DNA of 5,231 nt from Candidatus Nanopelagicaceae bacterium (lineage in GTDB: Bacteria > Actinomycetota > Actinomycetes > Nanopelagicales > Nanopelagicaceae): the NCBI GenBank assembly GCA_023262125.1, contig JALRDT010000037.1, positions 1-5,231 of the forward strand, written 5' to 3'. Under the pieces are notes generated by a model. The model worked only from the letters and a program-made list of their open reading frames with translations. It had not been told where the DNA came from and did no database searches. A program made the translations under genes and the position numbers. Positions 1 to 5,231 of this stretch are shown here, in pieces (position 1 is the first letter of the stretch; each line of letters opens with the position of its first letter).

Positions 1-1
1 C

Positions 2-190
2 GATGCTCGCGTCTCACTTGGCTATCTCTCAGAGGTCGAACGTGGTCAGAAGGAAGCATCCTCTGAATTACTTGCTTCAATCTGCACTGCACTTAATATT
101 CAGCTTTCAACGTTACTTGGCGACGTTACTTCCCAAATTGCCAAGAATGAAAAGACAACACTGACTGTAGTTACTTCAGACGCCGCTTAA
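2..190 (+). CDS. clgR: ClgR-type XRE/Cro-CI transcriptional regulator, C-terminal part (5' end outside window)
   Basis: An open frame enters from the left edge and ends at TAA 188-190, giving the last 62 residues. It begins [20 protein letters not shown], followed by [20 protein letters not shown]. This is the recognition-helix half of the lambda-repressor-like HTH as found in actinobacterial ClgR, where the stretch [20 protein letters not shown] is nearly invariant. In Streptomyces, Corynebacterium and Mycobacterium, ClgR activates clp protease and other proteostasis or stress genes in the cytoplasm. The protein ends in ...TSDAA; from memory, terminal alanines make Streptomyces ClgR a Clp substrate, so feedback degradation may also operate here (inference). 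The 5' part, start codon and promoter are outside the window. The TetR gene follows after 7 nt. The family call is strong; the symbol rests on the HTH sequence alone. Confidence 0.85.
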   Translation, partial: DARVSLGYLSEVERGQKEASSELLASICTALNIQLSTLLGDVTSQIAKNEKTTLTVVTSDAA

Positions 191-197
191 TTTTTAT

Positions 198-719
198 ATG
201 TCTCACGAAACATACGCGCGTCAACATTCAACTTATCGCACTGTCGATGAATCAATTCTTTTAGCTGCTAAACGTCTAATTGCGCAACAAGGTTTTCGCG
301 CGATGAATGTCATCGATTTAGCTGTAGAAGCAGAAGTTTCAAGAGCGACTTTATATAACCACTTCCGAGACAAAGAGGCTATCGGTATTGCACTTGCTAA
401 ATATGAGGTTGAAGGCGCACTTGCATTTCTTGGTACCCCAGCAGATTTCTTAATTAACTTCGCAAACGTTATTTCGCAGAGCGAAGTATTAAATGCTCTT
501 CGCGAACATGATCGCGAAATATTGCCTACAATTTTCATGCCAAATTACGACGAAGTGGCCGGACCAATCTGGCGTCAAGTTGGAGAAGTTTTAAATCACC
601 GCCTTGGCGAAGTCGCGCCAGTTGCATTTATCTGGTTAATTGGCCAAGCACTTGCTCCACTCTCTCCTGAGAGCATCAAAGCTCAGGTTGAGGCGATGTT
701 GCCAAGAACCCTCTTTTAG
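198..719 (+). CDS. TetR/AcrR-family transcriptional regulator
   Basis: This 173-residue protein has the N-terminal three-helix DNA-binding domain of TetR repressors at about residues 16-64. Helix 1 is around ILLAAKRLIAQQGF, followed by the HTH with VIDLAVEAEVSRATLYNHF and the usual trailing DKEAI. The remaining residues, about 65-173, are helical and should form the ligand-binding and dimer domain. That domain is short compared with the common 190-210 residues, and nothing in it reveals a ligand. ATG 198 is chosen because it gives a natural N-terminal arm before helix 1. No good Shine-Dalgarno sequence precedes it, and it lies only 7 nt after the clgR stop, so it is probably translated from the clgR transcript. 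The DUF805 gene follows after 17 nt and could be a co-regulated partner. The target genes are not evident and no clear palindromic operator was found nearby. Confidence 0.85.
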   Translation: MSHETYARQHSTYRTVDESILLAAKRLIAQQGFRAMNVIDLAVEAEVSRATLYNHFRDKEAIGIALAKYEVEGALAFLGTPADFLINFANVISQSEVLNALREHDREILPTIFMPNYDEVAGPIWRQVGEVLNHRLGEVAPVAFIWLIGQALAPLSPESIKAQVEAMLPRTLF

Positions 720-736
720 GAAACACAGAGATAAAG

Positions 737-1039
737 ATGCTAGAGGCAATTAATGATGGGTTACGACGCTTCGCAGATTTTCGCGGCAAAAGTAATCGTT
801 ATCAATACAACTCATTTCTGCTCTTCTATCTGCTTGTAAATCTCTTCATTCAGATTGCTAATCCCAATCAAGAAACCTTAAGTAACGTAGTTTGGATACT
901 CTCTTTGATTCCAACCCTGGCAGTCGAGGTAAGGCGTGCTCATGATGTTGGAAAATCAGGTTGGTGGGTATTGGTGCCTTTTTTCCCAATTTATCTGATG
1001 TTTAAGAATTCAGTTCCACAAGAACCAAATTCAAATTAA
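737..1039 (+). CDS. DUF805 family small integral membrane protein
   Basis: This 100-residue hydrophobic protein carries the two DUF805 hallmarks. Near the N terminus (residues 12-29) there is FADFRGKSNRYQYNSF, equivalent to the family's F-x-GR-x-x-R-x-E(Y/F)W. At residues 66-77 there is VRRAHDVGKSGWW, equivalent to the family's RR(L)HD-x-(G/N)-x-SGWW. Three membrane segments are visible at about 25-42, 50-63 and 75-89, separated by the basic HD loop. The family is widespread in bacteria but has no established function, so none is assigned. It is slightly short for the family, mostly at the C terminus, which ends in a polar PQEPNSN tail. ATG 737 follows the TetR stop by 17 nt with only a weak purine-rich stretch (AGAGATAAAG) ahead of it. 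Its TAA overlaps the stop codon of the convergent copper-monooxygenase gene. Confidence 0.8.
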   Translation: MLEAINDGLRRFADFRGKSNRYQYNSFLLFYLLVNLFIQIANPNQETLSNVVWILSLIPTLAVEVRRAHDVGKSGWWVLVPFFPIYLMFKNSVPQEPNSN

Positions 1040-2157
1040 TTTCTAGTCGCAGCAATAACGCCTAGGCACATCTCATCTGAAGATCCTTCGCCCCAAGTTA
1101 TGTAACGTGGTTCTAGATTGCGTAACGCTGGCAATTTTTGGCGCAAAGTTGGATCAAATGTACATTGCACACGAATTGTGTCTCCCGCAGTCACCTTTAT
1201 TGGTGCTTTTAAAACCTTCGCCGATTGATCATCAAAGTTGTAATTAGGGACATCAAATATAAGTTGCTCTTTGGCAGTGCCTGGATTGAGAATTAATTTA
1301 AGTGATCGACCCAATAAATGCATATGCGGAGCTGCTGCAATAATATTGAAATTTCCAGTTATTACTTTGTCGCAAGTTGAAGTCAATGAGGCCACAGGCT
1401 TAAATGGATTTTGACCACAGAGCGCGCTTATTCCTGCCGCTTCTAAAGCGCTGGCATTATTAGTTCTTCCTGCTAAATCAAGTAGCGATGCTCTGCGATC
1501 GCAAAGTGGACCAGTTACTCCTGCAGGACAGGCAAGTTCGACCGGTGCCGGAAATAGTTCGACATGTAATTGTTTTACTGTTGCACCTTTTGCTGGAATT
1601 GCTTTCATAACAATTCGAGATTGATCAGTGACTAATTTTGAATTCTGCGCTGCCAATAAGTTGTAATGTACTTGCAGCACAAAACGTTCGCCTTTTTTAA
1701 ATGGAATTCCATAACCGGCAGGGGATACATCTATTCCTCGCCCTGGCGCCCAAGAACTAATCCAAGGTGAAGTCACAAATGATGAGAGCATGCCACCTAA
1801 ACCAGAGCCACCAAAGCATGGCCAGCCAGTGCCGCTCTTATCTAATTTAATTGCTTCAGCTAGATTGGCATCAGTTACTCGGAAAATAATTGCGTGATGA
1901 ACATAATCTTTTTGCTGCGGAATAAATTGAATTGATCGAATAATCGAATCTTCTTTTACCTTTGGATCTAGTAAGAAACAACGATAATCATCAGTTCCAT
2001 TCTTTGGTGCAGCTGGTAAATGAGCTTTAACCATCTGAACGCTATAAGTCTTAGTTTTAGTAGCGGCAGTTGCGCTCTGCGAAAATTGCAAAGGCAAAAG
2101 CGCTGTGCCCAAAATTACAGAAATTAAAACAGACATAAGGGCGGTAAGACGTCTCAT
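1036..2157 (-). CDS. secreted copper type II monooxygenase (PHM/DBH superfamily)
   Basis: Counting from ATG 2157 (373 residues), the protein starts with an export signal: basic RR at 2-3, a hydrophobic core at about 6-24, and likely cleavage near SATA|A (about residue 31). The mature part follows the two-lobed fold of copper type II, ascorbate-dependent monooxygenases. The CuH-site ligands are His87-His88 in VHHAII and His164 in VLQVHYN. The CuM-site ligands are His278 and His280 in PHMHLLG and Met363 in GSSDEMC. Eight cysteines (60, 114, 210, 219, 247, 262, 332, 364) could form disulfides, fitting an extracytoplasmic protein. Known family members hydroxylate peptidylglycine (PHM) or dopamine (DBH) using O2 and ascorbate; bacterial homologues are mostly uncharacterised and the substrate here is unknown. 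ATG 2172 would add five residues, with only a GGGG 3 nt upstream. ATG 2157 is preferred because it gives a cleaner signal peptide and lies 6 nt from a -10-like TATCCT. Confidence 0.85.
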   Translation of the reverse strand: MRRLTALMSVLISVILGTALLPLQFSQSATAATKTKTYSVQMVKAHLPAAPKNGTDDYRCFLLDPKVKEDSIIRSIQFIPQQKDYVHHAIIFRVTDANLAEAIKLDKSGTGWPCFGGSGLGGMLSSFVTSPWISSWAPGRGIDVSPAGYGIPFKKGERFVLQVHYNLLAAQNSKLVTDQSRIVMKAIPAKGATVKQLHVELFPAPVELACPAGVTGPLCDRRASLLDLAGRTNNASALEAAGISALCGQNPFKPVASLTSTCDKVITGNFNIIAAAPHMHLLGRSLKLILNPGTAKEQLIFDVPNYNFDDQSAKVLKAPIKVTAGDTIRVQCTFDPTLRQKLPALRNLEPRYITWGEGSSDEMCLGVIAATRN

Positions 2158-2163
2158 GATTAA

Positions 2164-2194
2164 AGGATACATTTACCCCGTGTTAAAGGGTCAA
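2164..2194 (-). promoter_or_regulatory. putative promoter of the copper monooxygenase gene (leaderless)
   Basis: Reading the minus strand, TTGACC (2194-2189) resembles a -35 box. After 19 nt comes TATCCT (2169-2164), which fits the actinobacterial -10 pattern TANNNT. Six nt further is ATG at 2157, so the transcript would begin at or next to the start codon. The 19-nt spacer is slightly long. The -35 lies inside the coding start of the divergent gene. This is sequence pattern only and is unproven. Confidence 0.4.
2168..2173 (+). promoter_or_regulatory. putative -10 element of the hydrolase-ABC fusion gene (leaderless)
   Basis: TACATT fits TANNNT and lies exactly 6 nt upstream of the proposed GTG start at 2180. 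That spacing would place transcription initiation at the start codon. It shares bases 2168-2169 with the -10 element of the divergent gene. No convincing -35 is seen 16-19 nt upstream. The alternative is leadered translation using AAAGGA at 2162-2167, which lies 12 nt before the GTG. Confidence 0.35.
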
Positions 2195-4660
2195 TTTCTA
2201 AGAAAGAGAAGTGCGCTACTTTCTGCGCTTTTCTTGGTGGTCTTCGCAACATTTTCGGCTCCTATGGCATCTGCAGATCAAGTTAAGTCGAAAATAATTA
2301 ATACTGCGCCGAACATTGAAATTGATACCTCTCTGTATTTACCAAAGAAAATCCCAGCTCCGGCCATCATGATTGCGCACGGTTTTGGTGGAAGTAAAGA
2401 TTCCGTTTCATCACAAGCAAAGTACTTTCAAGATGCTGGCTTTGTTGTCTTAACTTGGAGCGCGCGCGGTTTTGGTAAATCAACCGGACAAATCACCATG
2501 AACTCTCTAGACGGCGAAGTCTTTGATTCCAAAGCGCTGATTACATATTTATCTTCCCAAAAGGAAGTAAGTAAAGAGAGCGGTAATGATCCGTTAGTTG
2601 CAATAATGGGCGCATCTTATGGCGGAGCCAATGCGCTACTTACTGCAAGTAATGATGATCGAATTGATGCAGTAGTCGCTGACATCACCTGGAGTAATCT
2701 CTATCAAGATTTATTTCCACAATCTGTAAAAGGTAGCCAAGAACCAGGTCCCTTTAAAAAGGTTTGGGCCGGTACATTCTTCACCGCCGCTTCATTACAA
2801 GGTGCCTATTTAGGTGAATGTGGCTCCTTTGCTGATATCTGGTGCTCTTCATATCGTGATGCTGCACTAAATGGTCAGCCAAGTGCAGCACAGATTGAAA
2901 TCTTAAAGAGCGTTTCGCCAATAGAGTATTTAAAGAATTTAAAAGCTCCAGCAATGATCTCGCAAGGGCAAGCTGATTCATTATTTCCCCTTGTTGAAAG
3001 CTATCGATCTGCAGCAGCTATTAAGAGTGCAAATCCAACAATTCCGCTTGCAATGATTTGGCATGCAGGTGGCCATGATGGCGGCGTTGATGAATCAAAA
3101 TTCTTAAATCAGAATTATCTGAATTGGTTCAAGCGCCATTTATCAGGTGAAAAGATCGAAATTCCTACCTTCCAATACACCAATATCAATGGCTCAATTT
3201 CGCTTCAAGATTCCACAGTAATTCCAAAAGTATTTGGCGGGGAGGTGCTGCCAATCGATGGCATAAAGCAAGTAATGCCACTTGCAACACCTGTGACCGC
3301 ACTTTCATACCCGATCGGCGGCGTACCTACTGCAATCTCTGCACTTCCTGGAATTGGCGCGGCAAGTTCGATTGCAGGAAGAGTCTTATCTAATCTCTCT
3401 GGATTTAGTCCAGCATTCCTACCTGGCCAGAGCGCATTCTTAGAGAGTGCTCCACTTGAGAAACCGCTAACCATTATCGGTCCATCAAAAGTGAAGGTAC
3501 GCATTACCAGCACTAGCGGAGATGCCACTTTGTTTTTCTCATTAGTTGTGAAATCTGCATCAGGTGCTATCAATCAACCAAATGGAATTGTCTCTCCAGT
3601 TAAGTTGCGCAATATTCCAAAGAGCGGCGCGGATGTTGAAATTGAATTACCTGCCGTTATTTTAAATGCAGCTATCGGAGATCAATTAGCAGTTGGAATT
3701 TCTAGTACCGACCAAGGTTATGACTTACCTAAAGATTCTCGTTTCTATTCAATTTCAGCGTTATCTGGAATTGAATATCAAACAGTTCCGGCAAAAGCAG
3801 AGAACACATCGGGTAGTTCAGTTATTTGGCCAGCAGCTACTTTGATTACTTTAATTCTGGCACTTCTTTTTGTACGAATCCGCAGACCAAAGCGCAATTT
3901 AGTTGCAATCGAGAGCGATTCTTTAGTTGAAGTTGTGAAGCTTGGAAAAGTTTATAAAGATGGATATCGTGCAGTTGATGATCTATCTTTCAAAGTTGAA
4001 CGCGGTCAAGTTGTTGGTTTGTTGGGTCCAAATGGAGCAGGTAAGACCACCACGTTAAGAATGTTGATGGGGCTAATTTTCCCTACCGAAGGTGCGATTT
4101 ATATGGATGGCAAAGCGGTTTTCCCTGGCTCTCCCGCGTTAGCTCATTTAGGTAGCTTTGTTGAAGGTCCAGGATTCTTGCCACATCTATCAGGTCGCGA
4201 GAATTTAAATCTTTATTGGAAGAGCATTGGCCGTACCGGTGAGAATCATTTAGAAGAGGTTGTTGCAATAACTAAATTGGGCACAGCGCTAGATAAGAAA
4301 GTTCGTTCTTATAGCCAAGGTATGCGCCAGCGATTAGCAATCGCACAGGCGATGATGGGAATGCCAGATTTATTAGTTCTTGATGAGCCAACAAATGGTT
4401 TGGATCCACAGCAAATTGCTGAAATGCGCCAGGTGCTCCGCAATTATGCAAGTACTGGTCGCACCGTAATTATCTCTTCACATTTACTTGCTGAAGTGCA
4501 GCAGACCTGTACCGATGTAGTTTTGATGCACCGCGGAAAATTGATTGCCTTTGGACCAATGAAGAAGATCTTAAAGAGCGGGAAGAAATCACAATCACTT
4601 GAAGAGTTCTTCCTTGATCTAATCGGTGATGATTTAGTAATCGGAAAGGATGGCAAATGA
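2180..4660 (+). CDS. fusion protein: exported S15/CocE-like alpha/beta-hydrolase, transmembrane helix, ABC transporter ATPase
   Basis: Counting from GTG 2180 gives 826 residues. A signal peptide (RKR at 8-10, hydrophobic core to about 27, cleavage after ASA at about 32) leads into an alpha/beta-hydrolase. The hydrolase shows an oxyanion HGFGG at 67-71, nucleophile Ser146 in GASYGG, Asp266 in GQADSLF and His299 in GGHDGG, the expected catalytic triad order. Residues about 420-530 resemble the beta-rich C-terminal domain of X-Pro dipeptidyl-peptidase/CocE enzymes. One transmembrane helix (about 547-565) followed by RIRRPKR indicates hydrolase outside and C terminus inside. The ATPase (about 580-826) has Walker A GPNGAGKT (616-623), signature YSQGM (711-715), Walker B LLVLDEP (731-737, Glu736) and switch His768, so it looks active. 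Its Q-loop position reads FVEGPGF, as in BcrA-like exporter ATPases. ATG 2156 is an alternative start overlapping the divergent gene. It is coupled to the downstream permease gene. Substrate unknown. Confidence 0.85.
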   Translation: MLKGQFLRKRSALLSALFLVVFATFSAPMASADQVKSKIINTAPNIEIDTSLYLPKKIPAPAIMIAHGFGGSKDSVSSQAKYFQDAGFVVLTWSARGFGKSTGQITMNSLDGEVFDSKALITYLSSQKEVSKESGNDPLVAIMGASYGGANALLTASNDDRIDAVVADITWSNLYQDLFPQSVKGSQEPGPFKKVWAGTFFTAASLQGAYLGECGSFADIWCSSYRDAALNGQPSAAQIEILKSVSPIEYLKNLKAPAMISQGQADSLFPLVESYRSAAAIKSANPTIPLAMIWHAGGHDGGVDESKFLNQNYLNWFKRHLSGEKIEIPTFQYTNINGSISLQDSTVIPKVFGGEVLPIDGIKQVMPLATPVTALSYPIGGVPTAISALPGIGAASSIAGRVLSNLSGFSPAFLPGQSAFLESAPLEKPLTIIGPSKVKVRITSTSGDATLFFSLVVKSASGAINQPNGIVSPVKLRNIPKSGADVEIELPAVILNAAIGDQLAVGISSTDQGYDLPKDSRFYSISALSGIEYQTVPAKAENTSGSSVIWPAATLITLILALLFVRIRRPKRNLVAIESDSLVEVVKLGKVYKDGYRAVDDLSFKVERGQVVGLLGPNGAGKTTTLRMLMGLIFPTEGAIYMDGKAVFPGSPALAHLGSFVEGPGFLPHLSGRENLNLYWKSIGRTGENHLEEVVAITKLGTALDKKVRSYSQGMRQRLAIAQAMMGMPDLLVLDEPTNGLDPQQIAEMRQVLRNYASTGRTVIISSHLLAEVQQTCTDVVLMHRGKLIAFGPMKKILKSGKKSQSLEEFFLDLIGDDLVIGKDGK
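4645..4650 (+). promoter_or_regulatory. ribosome binding site of the permease gene, inside the fusion gene's 3' end
   Basis: AAAGGA lies 6 nt before ATG 4657, within the last codons of the fusion gene. The start overlaps the upstream TGA as ATGA (4657-4660). This is a classic arrangement for translational coupling and supports a fixed ratio of ATPase fusion to permease. Confidence 0.7.
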
Positions 4661-5118
4661 GCTATTTAGCAAATAAGACTCTTCCTTACTCTGTCGAGCT
4701 TTATCGTCAATTAAAACGTAAGCGCACTGCATTTGCTTATGGCTTTGTGCTCTCTCTGCCAATTCTGGTTGCTATTGCAGTGAAATTTGGCCCATCTGGA
4801 AATAGTGGGGGACCAACTCGTTTAGGTTCTGGAAGCACCGACTTAATTGGACTTGCAACATTAGGCGCAGCAAATTTCACAGTGACTATGTTGTACTTTG
4901 CAACGCCATTTTTATTGGTCACAGTGATTGCGCTATTTAACGGCGATACCGTTGCTAGCGAAGCTTCATGGTCAACGCTTCGTTATCTATTGGCATCACC
5001 AGTGCCACGCACTCGATTATTGATTCAGAAAATCAAAGTTAGCCTTACCCTCTCTTTGATTGCCATTCTATTAATGCCTATTTCAGCTTGGATTGTTGGG
5101 CTAACCTCGGGAGAATGA
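4657..5118 (+). pseudogene. ABC-2 type transporter permease, N-terminal half only (truncated)
   Basis: The 153 residues match the N-terminal half of an ABC-2 (BcrB/NosY-like) export permease, the partner of the ATPase fused upstream. A basic amphipathic entry (ELYRQLKRKR, 14-23) precedes transmembrane helix 1 (about 25-43). A glycine/serine-rich extracytoplasmic loop follows, then a long hydrophobic stretch (about 63-94). Next is the cytoplasmic coupling segment DTVASEASWSTLRYLLASPV (97-116), and then helix 3 (about 127-149). It stops abruptly with TSGE and two successive TGA codons (5116-5121). Full-length relatives usually have about six helices and 250-300 residues, so about half is missing. 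No reading frame after 5118 continues the hydrophobic pattern, so a simple frameshift does not explain it. Either a rearrangement or insertion cut the gene, or the last ~130 bases are a mis-assembled join. If it is a join, the gene is intact in the organism. Confidence 0.65.
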
Positions 5119-5122
5119 TGAG

Positions 5123-5231
5123 ATGAACCAAGTTTGCAAGGTGTTCGGATTGAACTACGAGTGGTCGTTCATTCTGTTTGTTGATGGCAAAATGGCAAAG
5201 CGTGGATCACTGAAGGCCGAGACTGTTGATG
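5123..5231 (+). CDS. unrecognised open reading frame, 5' part (runs off window)
   Basis: From ATG 5123, preceded by GGGAG (5109-5113) at 9 nt, a frame stays open for 36 codons to the window edge, beginning MNQVCKVFGLNYEWSFILFV and then turning basic. It is the only one of the six frames open throughout this stretch. It does not resemble the missing half of the permease, and I do not recognise the family. Codon use differs from the genes upstream: over half of its codons end in G or C, with AAC, TAC, TTC, GAG and AAG frequent, whereas the neighbours favour A/T-ending codons. It could be the start of an acquired gene, or foreign sequence joined during assembly. It is short, so chance cannot be excluded. 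Confidence 0.35.
   Translation, partial: MNQVCKVFGLNYEWSFILFVDGKMAKRGSLKAETVD

Noticed and set aside
188..200. Leaderless promoter for the TetR gene (TAATTT before ATG 198)
   Set aside because: The hexamer is only 4 nt from the ATG, too close for the transcript to start at or before the start codon.
233..538. Minus-strand open frame opposite the TetR gene
   Set aside because: It lies wholly antisense to a clear TetR protein, its translation shows no family features, and it is explained by the codon bias of the real gene.
2105..2179. Upstream ATG 2105 (and ATG 2156) as start of the hydrolase-ABC fusion gene
   Set aside because: ATG 2105 places a charged, non-signal stretch before the signal peptide and overlaps the divergent gene's signal-peptide region. 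GTG 2180 gives a standard signal peptide and a well-placed -10. ATG 2156 remains possible but overlaps the start codon of the opposite gene.
3205..3573. Minus-strand open frame opposite the hydrolase C-terminal domain
   Set aside because: It is antisense to conserved coding sequence, with no ribosome site or recognisable motif. The same applies to the shorter minus-strand frames at 2781-2981, 4083-4268, 4444-4656 and 4737-4922.
5095..5130. Insertion-sequence end at the permease break
   Set aside because: No recognisable terminal inverted repeat, target duplication or transposase residues could be identified in the ~110 bases available.
5100..5231. Simple frameshift in the permease
   Set aside because: All three forward frames after 5106 were translated. 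None is hydrophobic or resembles the remaining helices of an ABC-2 permease, so a single indel cannot restore the gene.
1..5231. tRNA, rRNA, CRISPR array, riboswitch or large repeats
   Set aside because: Almost every base is covered by convincing coding sequence. No regularly spaced repeats, tRNA-like cloverleaf or structured long leader was seen, and no gene-free stretch exceeds 25 bases.

Overview
The window looks like part of a streamlined, fairly low-GC member of the Actinomycetota (roughly 42-45% GC by eye, tightly packed genes, short or overlapping junctions). The best phylogenetic marker is the 3' end of a ClgR-type regulator at the left edge, whose helix-turn-helix sequence is very characteristic of actinobacteria. 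Together with the moderate GC and compact layout, this suggests a freshwater acI/Nanopelagicales-like bacterium. That placement is inference, not something I could test.

Layout. (1) Positions 2-1039, plus strand: the tail of clgR, a TetR-type repressor and a small DUF805 membrane protein, separated by 7 and 17 nt and probably co-transcribed. (2) Positions 1036-2157, minus strand: a secreted copper type II monooxygenase of the peptidylglycine/dopamine hydroxylase superfamily with all six copper ligands visible. It is convergent with the DUF805 gene and their stop codons overlap. (3) Positions 2158-2179: a 22-nt divergent gap in which two interlocked -10-like hexamers each lie 6 nt from a start codon, suggesting a compact divergent promoter with leaderless transcripts. 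(4) Positions 2180-5118, plus strand: a large fusion protein (signal peptide, S15/CocE-like serine hydrolase, one transmembrane helix, complete ABC ATPase) translationally coupled through ATGA to an ABC-2 type permease. The permease breaks off in its third transmembrane helix. (5) Positions 5123-5231: an open frame of unknown nature running off the window, with codon use unlike its neighbours.

How the parts may work together. The fusion gene puts a hydrolase outside the membrane on the same chain as the cytoplasmic motor of an ABC-2 exporter, and the next gene supplies the membrane channel. The divergently transcribed copper monooxygenase is also exported. The whole could be an export-and-process module, possibly acting on peptides, because the best-known relatives of both enzymes (PHM and X-Pro dipeptidyl-peptidase) act on peptides. 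The substrate is unknown and this link is a hypothesis. The break in the permease at about 5100 is either a real rearrangement or an assembly junction and decides whether the transporter is functional in this genome.
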